Shown piece after piece: positions 43,983-54,764 of a DNA stretch of 64,000 nucleotides. Positions within the stretch are counted from its first letter, which is position 1, and every line of letters begins with the position of its first letter. This DNA is from Dysidea avara (taxonomy: Eukaryota > Porifera > Demospongiae > Dictyoceratida > Dysideidae). A program made the position numbers and the translations under genes. The stretch is taken from NCBI RefSeq assembly GCF_963678975.1, contig NC_089276.1:22923059-22987058 (forward strand). Direction: 5' to 3'. A model generated the notes under the pieces. It was not told where the DNA came from, made no database searches, and saw nothing but the letters and a program-made list of their open reading frames with translations.

Positions 43983-45584
43983 ATTAAATGTCCATTTGTA
44001 CTGCTTTGATTACCTGTTGTTTTACTTCATTGACAGCTATATAGCTTTGAAAGTGACTTTTATGTAGCCTTTAGAGACATCGGGTTTGCGCCGTTTGCCT
44101 ACTGGCCACTGGCCAAACTTTCCTGGCCAAACTCCATTTAGAAATTAAGTTTGAACAAAAAAGCAAACAAGCAATTCAAATTTTCTGGCAAAGCAAACAA
44201 GCAACAAAACAAGGCTTATACATTATATGCATGCATGCATGAGTAAAAAATGGCATGGCATGTAGCTAAACCAATTTGTTTATTTATTAATAAAGACTGA
44301 AAAAGGTGCCAGGTAATGCATGTAGATTGTTATAGCATTAACCAATAGCTAACAGTACACTGGGAACAGTGCACATAGATAAGTTAGAGCGATAGCTATA
44401 CAGCTAGCTACTGCATTTGAAGAAAATGGCTACCAGTGCAAGACACCGGTAGACCTTCAGTTCTGTAATTTAATCGTTTAAGCTCTTAAATATTGTTAAT
44501 TTTGTTTATTGATCTGTACAGTCCTGTAAAGTATTATTAAATAAATAAAAATAAATAAATAAATAAATAACTGTTTTTCCTTTGCTGATATATGCTTGTA
44601 GCTAAGCTGATTGATTGATTGGTTTATTATTTTATACTCACAACAATCTGCACAATGCCGTCCATATGGCTATAAAACCAATTTATTAATTTATTAACAA
44701 AGACTAGATACAGTGCCCAACTGGCAGATAATGCATGCAGGTTGCTATGCTTAAGGGAATCTATAGATCCTCAAAGGGCAGATTTGATCATTCTTTGGGA
44801 TCATATCAGCACCAACATAGATCTAGGAGACCAGACTGCCAGCTCTAACTGGTATGATGTTTATCTTTCTTTTTATTAATTTTGTTGTGTACCGGCTATA
44901 TTGTTTGTGCAGATTGCTATAACATTAACCGCACCTCATTCAGTGTTGACTATGCCATGATTTGTTAACATGTTGGCCTGACTTTCATCTGCCATAGTGA
45001 ACTGCAAGATTTAACAGCAGAATGGTTACAGGAAGTGTGTCATGATGTTACTATTGAGCCTCCATTACTGCCACTCAATGGGGAACTAATTACATCATCT
45101 TCAGCTAATTACTGTAGTAATGCAGCAAGAGCTGACATCCATGCAAGGGTGCTTCTGGGGCAGACGACAAGGTGCATTAATTGTTCGTCTTTAGGGCTTT
45201 CCATTCCAACGCATCAAGTTATTGTCAGAACCGAGTTGAGTCCCTTTTTCGTCAACATGAGAAGAAGAAGCATGGGGATCGTATAGCTACGTAACGTTGA
45301 TTGTGAATCTTTTAGCTAGTTTCACCTGGAATCATGTTTTTTCAACTTTTGGTGGTTTAGGCAAGGAGGCCACTATTTTCTACAACCGTCTGGTAGATCT
45401 TTCATATCATCACGAAAGCACCGGCAATACCTCTTTTTTTTTTTTTTTTTTACTTTTTTTTTTTTTTGAAGATATAAAGAAAATAAGATTAGAACATATA
45501 AATAACAGTTAAACACCTCTTACAACCGGACACTGTCCTAGATGCGCTCAGGGATGCGCTATGCTTTGTAATTTTCACTATTGA
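43983..45584. other. Repeat-rich DNA between two foldback units; no gene recognised
   Basis: Contains a retro-tail-like stretch (44449-44575, AGACCTTCAGTTCTG to an AAATAAATAAAT run). Two diverged copies of a short block (CCAATTTRTTWATTTATTAAYAAAGACT, 44271-44330 and 44678-44745) are also present. Frame 45035-45286 on plus has no recognised motif. A 30-base poly-T-rich run lies at 45431-45468. Confidence 0.45.
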
Positions 45585-46132
45585 CAAGTACGCCCAAAAA
45601 AATTGGAATTTTCTACTAGAGTAGGTACCATAGCACATTGATAAAAAGTATAGTCTCGCGTAGCCAGACCCACTCTTCGCGCGGCGCTTATCGATTGATA
45701 ATTATAAGCGCCTATATCTGCGAGAGGGTCTGGTCTAGTTCGAATAGCAAAGTTGTTCTGACACCCTGAGCTTTTTCAGGGTGATAATGAAACACCTGGT
45801 TAACTTTCATCACGCCACGTCATTTTGCGGGTTGTTAACAAATTCCTTTCTCTGTTGACAAGTCCACAATATGACGTGGCGTGATGAAAGTTAACCAGGT
45901 GTTTCATTATCACCCTGAAAAAGTTAAGGGTGTCAGAACAACTTTGCTATCGAACTATACCAGACCCTCTCGCAGCTAGGCGCTTATAATTCTCAATCGA
46001 TAAGCGCCGCGCGAAGAGTGGGTCTGGCCACGCGAAACTATAAAAAGTACTGGAACAAGCTGGAGTAGTGTACAATATTAAATCTCAATGAAACAAAGTG
46101 TTCTATCCCAAGATACCATAATAAAAATGCAC
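45585..46132. mobile_element. Truncated left inner arm and centre of the second foldback unit
   Basis: Arm sequence GGAATTTTCTACTAGAGTAGG to GATAAAAAGTA is interrupted by the 390-bp element at 45651-46040 and resumes as AAAAAGTACTGGAACAAGC through TTCTATCCC (46109). The spacer 46110-46132 is the inverse of the 39610-39638 spacer. Confidence 0.7.
45651..46040. mobile_element. 390-bp near-perfect palindromic foldback element with 9-bp target duplication
   Basis: Arms of about 188 bp (45651-45840 and about 45853-46040) pair almost perfectly around a loop of about 12 bases. The ends are TAGTCTCGCGTAGCCAGACC and, inverted, TAGTTTCGCG. TAAAAAGTA lies on both sides (45642-45650 and 46041-46049). 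The related site near 39536 reads GATAAAAAGTACCGAAAC with a single copy, which confirms the duplication by an empty-site comparison within the window. No coding capacity. Mutator-like affinity is an inference from the 9-bp duplication. Confidence 0.9.
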
Positions 46133-46904
46133 AGTGGGGATAACACTTCTTATTGTTTTACTGTGATATTGTGCACTACTCCAGCTTGTTTCAGCACCTT
46201 TTATCGATGTCCCCAGCTCTAGTTGAAAATTTCAATTTTTTTGGTAGCTACTTTTTGTTAACTATTTCTGTAAATAGTTATTATGACTGGTGAACCCACG
46301 CATACCGTATCTGAAAATGGCGCCGCGCGCCCCAGCTATATCAATTATCGTCTGAAAAGTGAAGCATCCATTACGCTTCGTTGTCAGCTATGTTCAACCC
46401 GTTACACAGCATTACAAATCAAGACAATACCTCTCTGCAATTGCAATCCACGCATACCGAAAGAAATAGCGCCGCGCGTCTAATTATATTAATTATCGTT
46501 TGAAAAGTGAAGTATCCATTACGCTTCGTTGTGGATACTTCACTTTGAAGTATCCACAACGAAAAGTGAAGTATCCAATACCTCTCTGCAATTGTAATCC
46601 ACGCATACCGAAAGAAATAGCGTCTGCTTAATTTTGTTCAGTTGTCCAGCACTTGCAATCTGTGCTGGGGGTGGTAGGAAAGGGCAGTCCATCAAGCCCG
46701 GGGGAAAAAAATTACGCTTCGTTGTCGCTATGTTCAACCCGTTACACAGCAGTACGAATCAAGAACTGTTCGAAAAGCACCTCTGCAATCAAAATAACCA
46801 CTAGAAAAATACGGACGATTTCCGTTTCGAAGGGAGGCCATCACGTGCTACCGCCAAATCGACACTTCGCTGTCAGCAAAGGTGGACAGACACTGGTATT
46901 TTAA

Positions 46905-47386
46905 TTAATTTTTAATTTTTATTTGTTTAACCGAAAGGTAAGGTGAATACAAAAGGCAAATATGCCTATATGAGTACCACCTACAAAAACGATACAATAC
47001 AAAACCAAAGAACTAAGGATACATTACAAAGACATTTACAGTACAGTGAAATAAAAAGTTTACATTAAAAACATACATGACTTAACCAGAAACAAAATTG
47101 TAAAGCATTCGTAAGTCATTATGATTATGATTATGATTATGATTATGATTAAAGTACCGGTAAAGGTACAGCCTGTATACCGGATCTGCACACAATAGTA
47201 CAATTAACAAAAGTAAATCTCGAATCAAATAAGTGATTATCTAATAAGGATTTTAAATTATTTACAGAATTTACGTTAACTACAACTGCAGGAAAAGCGT
47301 TCCAATCATTAATCAACCTATTAAAAAAATATTTTGATCGACAGTTTAATCTTGAGTGACATTTGAAAAGCTTAAATTATGTGTTT
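46905..47386 (-). pseudogene. LINE 3'-end fragment (C-terminus plus tail)
   Basis: On minus the stretch reads FKCHSRLNCRSKYFFNRLIN then DWNAFPAVVVNVNSVN and FKSLLD-like residues, the usual end of CR1/L2-like ORF2, followed by a 3' tail with (ATGATT)n at 47118-47150. The 5' side is cut by the MITE at 47387. Confidence 0.65.
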
Positions 47387-47977
47387 CAGGGGCGGATCCA
47401 GGAGCTGGCAAGGGGAGGGGCACAAACAGGCCAAGTTGTTCAGTGCTGCATTTCTGAAGCAGCAAATAATCACTTCTTAGTAGTGTCTCACAGTGGTGAG
47501 TGTTATATAAAAGGAAAAAGCACAAAATACAGCTACAATACAAACTACTCTACAACTAAACTACAAACACAATTAATTACAACAGCAGTTTGGGGAAAGG
47601 AAAATCAGAGTCCTCACACTGCAAAGCCCAGTACCGTATAATCATACGGGTATTGTAGTGTGATTCACAGTTGATTTTTGCCAGTTTGGCCTTTTCGGAT
47701 GGTTGTGAAGTCATAAAAACTGTTCAAAAGGCTCTGAATGTCTTCAAACTAGCAACACGTTAATTATTTTTAGAGGCGCTTAGTACGCACGAAAGTGCTG
47801 GATGGCAATTTCGCTGTTAGTTTGACTTTGGTTCCCTTTAGTTTCAGGTGAATTTGTATTAAATACTAGTAAAATGTGCATATTTTCATGTGTTGATTAA
47901 CTGATCTTGGCTTGACGCAAAGTTTAGTAGCTAGCTATTTTAATCAGAAGCATGGCTGGCTCCTGGATCCGCCACTG
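47387..47977. mobile_element. hAT-like MITE (CAGGGGCGGATCCAGG type)
   Basis: The left end CAGGGGCGGATCCAGGAGCT and the right end GGCTCCTGGATCCGCCACTG are inverted over about 23 bp. CAG..CTG termini with GGCGGATCCAGG are common among animal hAT MITEs. A clean 8-bp duplication was not found. Confidence 0.7.
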
Positions 47978-48512
47978 CGTTTGAGGGGTCATCGTTCTAC
48001 TGTACGTCGTCCAGCATCTGCCAGAGGGCAGGCTACAGTGCCGATGCCTCGAATAGCCGGCCTTGTTCTTAATAGTCGCTGGTGTTACCAGCTGGCCAAC
48101 ACTTGACAGCCCTTGCTGGGGTGGTGGTAAGGGTATTCCACCTAAGCTCTAGCCCAGGGGGAAAAAAACACTGGTAAGTCCATGAAGAATGGATTGCATA
48201 CTGCCGCGAGTGTGGTATGCCAACAAAAGGCATCTCTCGGGCAGAAGCGACGTCGAACAGTGAAAAAAATCAAGCCTGTAGCCTTAGCCGTTGTCGAGTT
48301 ACTCAGTAGAACATTCCGTTAAATAATTTTATTTTAAAAATCCCTAGCAACTTGTTGAAAGCATTTCGGGTCGATCTGAAAGCTTGTTTGGGCTTAGTTT
48401 TGCCTAACCATGCAATAGCTACTGCCTCATTGTCATCTGGGAAAATTGAGACTGGTTTTTGGGTGATGTTATTTAGTGGGCCACGCCTACTCCTTTGTGG
48501 TCTCTATTTATT

Positions 48513-49786
48513 TTTATTTTAATACTTTTTAATGCAGTTCAAGACTGCATTAAAGGTCAGTGGGTAATAGATACCCACTGCCAAAGAAACATACATACAA
48601 TGCAATGCAATAACTAATTAATTACAACTATTAGTTACTTATAATTACAATAGATAACTAGAGTTTGTTAAAATTGGTAGAAATTGGCGCTCTAGAGCAG
48701 CTAGCGGTGGCAAGGGCACAAAAGGTGAAATGTACAAGCTCTCTCAGGGTACTATATAGCTATACAGTACTATCGTACGGTATGATTTTTGATTTTTTTT
48801 TCAGTATTTGGGAGAAAAGGGCAGAAAGCAAAGCTGATTAAGCCCAAACAATTACAAATTATAAGTGCTGTTCAATCAACTTTGAAAATGTAGCTAGTAT
48901 GATATATATACGTTCTGCTGTAGCTACTGGACATTCGGGGGAGCACAAAACTGCAGTCATCAGAGCTCCCTGCTGTCTCCGCTGAGCTGCGTTTAGTGGA
49001 GAACCGTATTCTTGTTGATTAGTGGTTTTGTTTGTTCATTTTATTCATGCCTTCCGTATCCTATACTAGCTAGCTAATAAGGAGCAAAAAAAAAAAAAAA
49101 AAAAAAAACGATTACAGCGCATCGGGAAGGATACACAGCTAGTCGAATTAAAAAACGCTGTTTCCCTTTACTGATATACTTGTAGCTAAGTTGTATCACT
49201 CACGTTTCTCTGGTGTCCCTGTGACGACCTTGCTGCTATTTTTCGCTGCCATCATAAGCGAGACAATGAGCCACGCCTCTGTTGTGGTTGCATTGAGGTA
49301 CCGCAGTCGCCTGACTCAGTAGAGTATAATTTTTGGGCGAGCCTGAGTGAGCCCCACATAAGGGAGTCGCTAATACACAATTTTCGTGCAGTGGTGGATC
49401 ATGCATGCTCGAACATATCACTGTACAAACTTGCGGAAGACTCACCGACGATCGATTTTTTTTCGCAGTTTTCAGCCTCATTCATCTTAGATTAAGGGGT
49501 TTAGCCCCCTTAGCGGACCGAGGGGAACTTCTCCTACCCCCACTTTCGAATTCCTCACGTGCCTACGACGGTGGGTAGCTAGCTAAATAGCTACTGTAGC
49601 TTGCATCAGAGTGCGCTATTTTTTTGAATCGCGTGGCGTAGGGCGTGACTGCGTAGCGTCATGCATAGTGGTTTTTATAAAACTATAGTCTATATATTTA
49701 TATATATATTTTTTTTTTATTATTTTTTTTATTTAAAAATAATAATTTTTAACCCGGTTAGCGTGATGTAAACTCAGCCTCTTGCA
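48513..49786. other. Intergenic repeats, no gene recognised
   Basis: 48513-48660 looks like a retrotransposon 3' tail in minus orientation. A poly-A run of about 24 bases sits at 49086-49109, and a GGGGTTTAGCCCCCTTAG-type palindrome at 49497-49515. No coding exon is seen. Confidence 0.4.
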
Positions 49787-50313
49787 GGCCACTCCAAATA
49801 AATTCTCTGTTTCCCAAATTTGCATGCGGGCGGGCGGTTCATTTACATTATTTCATTATAAGATTGGCAACTTTTCAAGCCATTGATTTGCCTGGCACAG
49901 CCATAAAATGCTGCATAAAAGCATGCTTAGGCCACTCCAAATAAATTCTCTGTTTCCCCGTCCTGGACTCAAGCGTATTTGCATGCGGGCGGGCGGTCCA
50001 CTTCCATAATTTCATTATAAGATTGGCAGCTTTTCAAGTAATTATTTTCCTGGCACAACCAGTAAAAACTGCATAAAAGCATGCTTAAGCCTGTTCCTTC
50101 CTTGTGGCAAAAATAGCACAAACATGAAGTTTGTGCCGACTTGATAGCACTGCTGACACGTGAGCTGACATGGTTTTAAGTGAGCCTGTCAGTATGCAAC
50201 AATAACTGGAAAATAATGGAAGAATACGGAATAATAGAATATTTAGAACTGACAGTAACTATATGCGGGTGCATGGTGGATGGGAAACAGAGAATTTATT
50301 TGGAGTGGCCTAA
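49787..50313. mobile_element. TIR element with an internal tandem duplication of its left end
   Basis: GGCCACTCCAAATAAATTCT starts at 49787 and again at 49930, each followed by GCATGCGGGCGGGCGG and AAGATTGGCARCTTTTCAAG. The inverse, AGAATTTATTTGGAGTGGCC, ends at 50310. So the right terminus is single and the left end is doubled. Confidence 0.6.
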
Positions 50314-50599
50314 AGCCTATGCTCTGCACTCCCAACATGAGCATTACTATGCCGTAGAAGTGCCAATTTTATATAGCCATAAAACAAATCATAAATTGTA
50401 TAACTGTACAAAAATTTGAAAAACAGTAACAGTTCAGTGTACTGCATAAGTGATGGTAGTCAGGTCTCTATCTGGATGAGATCAACCGGTGTGTTACCGT
50501 AATATTGACGCCGGAGATTTGATCACTACTATATTATGTAGTCCATTTTTCTAACACTGACAAATCCTGCTGGTTCAGAAGCTGAATAGCTACAGTCAT

Positions 50600-52890
50600 C
50601 TATTGTGTTTATAGGACTATACACTATAAGGTATCATTAGCATACATTCTTGTTTTACTTTTAATGTTGTTGGTTCGGTCATTGATGTAACCTAAAACAG
50701 TACCCTGCATGAGGGATGCCAGATAGAACGTTGACAAAATTGCTGATTTTACTTTCAACCAATACCTTTTGAGTTCTATTAGATAAAAAGTCAGAAATTC
50801 ATGCATTCCAACTTGGATTCCGTATGCTGATAGTTTGTGACAATGTTTTTGATTGGCACCTTGTCAATGACTTCTAAGAAAATGGCATAAATTATTATTT
50901 AAACACTTCATAAACTCATCAATAATCAGTAGACTTTTACAGCTTCTCTATACTTTCTCTGAAACCATGTTGCTTGTCACAAATAATTTAGGCTTGAGAT
51001 AAAATGTTTGTTGAAATAATATGTTCAAGAGCCTTACAGCATAAACTAGTCAGTGATATTGGGCTACAGCTATTAGGTGATGATCTATCACCTCTTTTAT
51101 GTGCAGGAACAACGTGGGCAGTTTCTAGTCAGAGGGTAACTTGTACACTTTGAAAATGTGAATTAAAGGTGGAGCAATTTGATTGACAGATTATTTTAGT
51201 ATGTAGCAGGGATATCATCAGGACCCATAGCATTAAAAGGTTTGAGACCCAAGAGAAGACTGGCAACATCAGCAGGATTGATGGTGATTGGCTGCATCCT
51301 ATATAGGGACTTCATCTTCACTGGTGTGAAGTATATATCTTCAACAGTGAAAATGGAGGAAAATTATTGATTTAAAATGGTCACCTTGTCTTGGTCATCC
51401 GGCAGTGTATACTTCATCATTGTGATTCAACTCCAGTTTGATCTTTCTTTTTCACTCTTACTATAAGACCATAATAGGCACTTTGATCCACCAAAGTTAT
51501 TTAAGGAATCAGCAGGTATAGTTGTTATGGGCTTTTTTACATTCTTTTAGCACTAGCTTCTTAAACTCTTATACCTGAAAGTCATTAGCATCTCCAGTCA
51601 ATCTAGCTTTATTATATAACCATTGTTTTGTTTTTTTTATTTGGGAGTTGCTTAATCCCAGCATTTATCCAAGATTGTTGAGGACGTTTAACTGATACTT
51701 TAGTCGGAATTTAGTAAAGACACTTTCTGCAGATATCCTCATGTTAAACTCTGACCAGAGCATCTCAATTGGCATATCAATATTGGTGTAAGAACTCCTT
51801 TGAGAGGTTGTTAGCTACAGTTCATATGCTATCAAAATCAGCTTTATGCCACATATAATGTTGTTGTTTTTGTCTTGATGATAGTCAATATATCCACTGT
51901 AGTAGCAAACAAGACAATTTTGTGTCACTAATTCCAGTTAGACAGGTGTACTCGTACGAAGGGCATGCAGTTTGTAAGAAAAACATCTAGTCCTCTAGTT
52001 TGGAAGTTAACTACTTGATTAAACTCTGTAATAAGTACAAGAAAATACTAGACAAAGATGAACGTGATGCTACACTTTGTGGAAGTTGCAATCAACACCA
52101 GGTAGATTGGGATCCCCAGCAAGCCACATGAATGAGTTTTTGTAGGTGTTAGACAGCGGCGGCGGAAGTAGTTGATATGAGGGGGGGCTGGGCTGACCCA
52201 GACTTATTTCTATAGTTTGGTAAGGTGAGACCAAAAAAAAAAAAAAAAAAAAAAAAAAGGTCGCAACCAACTGACAAGAGCTTTCCACCTCACCAGCTAC
52301 CATTCCTAGCTGATAAAAATCCTTTCATAGCTCGCTACACACTGACTACTTTATTAGAGTGACTGCTCTATTAGAGTATCTCGATCTTTATCACGGTTTT
52401 CAGCCCCACTCCAAGAAAGATAATTTCGGTGTGATATCATTCTGAGGGGGGGCTTTAGCCCCCTATAGCCCCCCCTTTCCGCCGCCTATGGTGTTAGACA
52501 TTTATCAAAATACATTACATAGTTCACTAACATATTGAACACCATGGTCAGGTGGTCTATAAAATTATAAGATGTTTGTTGTTTTGTAAAGTAACCTTGC
52601 TTCACAGCTATAGTTATTCACAATATCTACTTCTTCACAAGTGTGTTTCTACATGCTATAAATACTCCTCCACCTGCCTGTCCTTCCGAAACACATTGTA
52701 TTCATTAGGAAATATTTTACTAGATGAAATGTTGGCTGTTATGATTAAAACAATAATGTTGGGGGTTATTGTGCCAATGCCTGCATATATAGCTTTATTA
52801 GGATCTATAGCTGACATATAAACTTCCTCTTCCCTGAGGACTATTGTATCTATTCACTAAGAAGAGATGTTGTGTTTGCATGATATTAAG
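50600..52890 (-). pseudogene. Decayed APE-type non-LTR retrotransposon (LINE 3)
   Basis: The minus strand gives endonuclease traces FPNEYNVFRKDRQAGGGVF (about 52650-52720), a YRPPDHGVQY block (about 52550) and AGDPNLPGVDCNF (about 52090-52130). Reverse transcriptase traces AGTVLGYINDRTNN and MYANDTL (50640-50720) follow. It is older than LINEs 1 and 2, with many stops, and is split by the hAT MITE at 52154-52490. Confidence 0.7.
52154..52490. mobile_element. 337-bp hAT-like MITE with 8-bp target duplication
   Basis: The ends CAGCGGCGGCGGAAGTAG and CCCTTTCCGCCGCCTATG are inverted. GTGTTAGA is present at 52146-52153 and 52491-52498. The host LINE 3 sequence continues on both sides, so the insertion postdates LINE 3. 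A poly-A run of about 26 bases lies at 52233-52258. The CTCTATTAGAG motif occurs at 52365-52376. Confidence 0.85.
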
Positions 52891-53075
52891 GTGTTTATTT
52901 TGTTTTTAATTGTATTCCTGTTGTTTGCCTCGTAGTCCTAGTAGTTTCATTGTTTTTGTAATGCCGTGTGTTACTGTATGTATGTGTTTGTGGGGAGTAC
53001 GTTTGTAGGCTTGTCCTTTTGTACAACCCAATCTTTTGGCAAAATTGACAATAAATAAATAACAAACAAATAATC
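52891..53075 (+). repeat. Retrotransposon 3' tail-like sequence
   Basis: CCCAATCTTTTGGCAAAATTG followed by AATAAATAAATAAC resembles the 3' end of a plus-strand non-LTR element. No ORF fragment is attached. Confidence 0.4.
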
Positions 53076-53080
53076 ACCCT

Positions 53081-53920
53081 GTGGAGAGTTCAGCTACAAA
53101 CAAGCCACCTGTAGAGTGCATAGAGTTCAGCTACAAACAAATCACGAGTACAGCATGGTTTAAACAAGATATTATCAAGAAAAGCAGTTTGTGCCACAAT
53201 CCTTCTCAATCATTAATAGGTCAGATCTGTTATCCACATTTGAAAAAAATTACAACACCAGATACCACATGGGGTTGTGAATATGAAGCAGTTGCAAGAA
53301 TGGCATATACTGAGATGATGAAACCCATGCAGTGCATGCACACAAATTTTCAGTACAGAAGTAGTGGCCAAGTAGTTAGCACAGAATATCCATACATTGG
53401 CGCCAGTCCTGATGGAATGGTAGTGTGATTGCTGTGGATGTGGGGTACTGGAAATCAAATTCCCTTACTGTGTTATGCACCTATCAATGTTAAGCCCCAC
53501 TACCCCCCTCCCGGGCTTACTAGGGGATTAGTGGGGGATTTTGACCTGATTTGATCTGAAACTCTGCCCCACTAGTGGGGCATTTGACCGCTCGAAATTT
53601 TAGGCGTTTGTTTTAACTTGCAAGCTAAATGAATTGACCTGTTTCCTAAAGTGCCTAACAGCCATACTACATGGAGATTTGACCACTAGTCGTTCCCCCA
53701 TGGGTGGAGAATTTGATTTTTCAAAAAGTCAAATCCCCACCATTTCCCCCACTACGCCCGGGAGGGGGTAGGTGGGGGATAACATTGATAGGTGCATTAG
53801 AGAGAGTACTCCAGATGAAGCATCCTAACTAGATAATGGACTTTCTGACTTCAAATTCTTTTATGTACTAACATCATGTATATGCAGCATCAAATTGTTC
53901 TGCAGATTTTGTAATGACAT
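53081..53920 (+). pseudogene. YqaJ-type (PD-(D/E)xK) exonuclease-like gene, frameshifted and split by a MITE
   Basis: An open frame of 115 codons contains SLIGQICYPHLKKI, WGCEYEAVARMAY and YIGASPDGMVV, matching the YqaJ/lambda-exonuclease-like domain found in many invertebrate mobile-element-related proteins. A frameshift near 53424-53428 puts the continuation, with the catalytic GVLEIKFPYC, in another frame. The Harbinger-type MITE at 53476-53796 then interrupts the sequence. Similarity resumes after it (RESTPDEAS) and fades by about 53920. The catalytic Asp and Glu-x-Lys are still legible. Catalytic role and family are from motif memory. Confidence 0.7.
53476..53796. mobile_element. Harbinger-type MITE with TTA target duplication
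   Basis: The ends TGCACCTATCAATGTTA and TAACATTGATAGGTGCA are perfect 17-bp inverted repeats, followed inward by CCCCAC and CCCTCCCGGGC on both sides. TTA lies at 53473-53475 and 53797-53799. It is inserted in the YqaJ-like reading frame. Confidence 0.85.
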
Positions 53921-54681
53921 ACGTACATAATAACATAACAAGAGTTGGATTCTTAATAATATGAACTACATGTATGCGTATACACACTAGCCAACTTCCT
54001 TGTTGCTTCAACATCATGGGGAAAGTTGTGAGCAGCCCTTCCTAAATGATGGAATATGAATTGTTGCCTTCTGGTCAGTTACATCTTCAGCAATATCAAA
54101 TCCCCAATCAGCTAGAACGGAAGCAGTTCATTTAAAAATCCAGAGTGGACTGATAAAAACTTGTAACCAGGTGAAATGAAGGTTGTTATACCCTGTGGTA
54201 ACATCACAATGATTACCTTAGCTGTATTTGCATGTTTGTATTGAGACCATGTATATAGTCATCATCTGATACAATTTTGTTGTCAGAGAAAAATTGTGAT
54301 CATCTGTCTGCACAAGAGGTCCAAGTTAAATATAAACTCAGCAAATAATGCACAGTTTTACACATGTTGGCCAGCTATATATGGTCTTTTAGGTTGTCTA
54401 GTTCCCAGATCACCTTCTTCTTTTAATCTGTGTGGGAGCAGGCCCCAGGCAAGACACTCCAGCATGGCCTGTAAAAGTGATACAATCAAAAGGGGCAGAA
54501 TGTGCTATTTTTTGCAATCGCATACACCGCATTGCAAGAAGTATGACTATTCTACATTAACAATCAAACATGATGTCATTTCACTTTGTCCATACATGCT
54601 CCCTGTGAGGCCTATACAGCACAAAGAACAATTCATTTCTTGTCCACCTCTCTTTTAACGTTACAACATTAAACCAAACAA
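53921..54681. other. Intergenic, no gene recognised
   Basis: A plus frame of 120 codons (54296-54658, ending CPPLF) has no domain I recognise. It may be a remnant of the YqaJ-like element. Confidence 0.35.
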
Positions 54682-54687
54682 TTTATT
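54682..54687 (-). promoter_or_regulatory. Putative polyadenylation signal of REXO1-like copy B
   Basis: TTTATT on plus reads AATAAA on minus, about 80 bp beyond the copy B stop codon. Confidence 0.5.
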
Positions 54688-54764
54688 TAAGTTTCGATAT
54701 CGCAAAAATCAATAAACATTTGTCAAACAACAATAAATATTATCGAATAACAAAGTTGATGTGG

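Larger units (their letters stand above)
46133..48512. mobile_element. Right arm of large foldback element, with insertions
   Basis: The inverse of 38703-39609, spread over 2.4 kb because of insertions: a local duplication at 46440-46600, a LINE 3' fragment at 46905-47386 and a hAT-like MITE at 47387-47977. The outer end reads GGGCCACGCCTACTCCTTTG then TGGTCTCTA, matching the left terminus. No target duplication was settled. Confidence 0.65.

Noticed and set aside
38703..48512. Single 9.8-kb TIR transposon carrying internal genes
   Set aside because: The interior consists of a LINE and other insertions plus two foldback centres, and no transposase or polymerase gene was found. Two partial foldback units explain it better.
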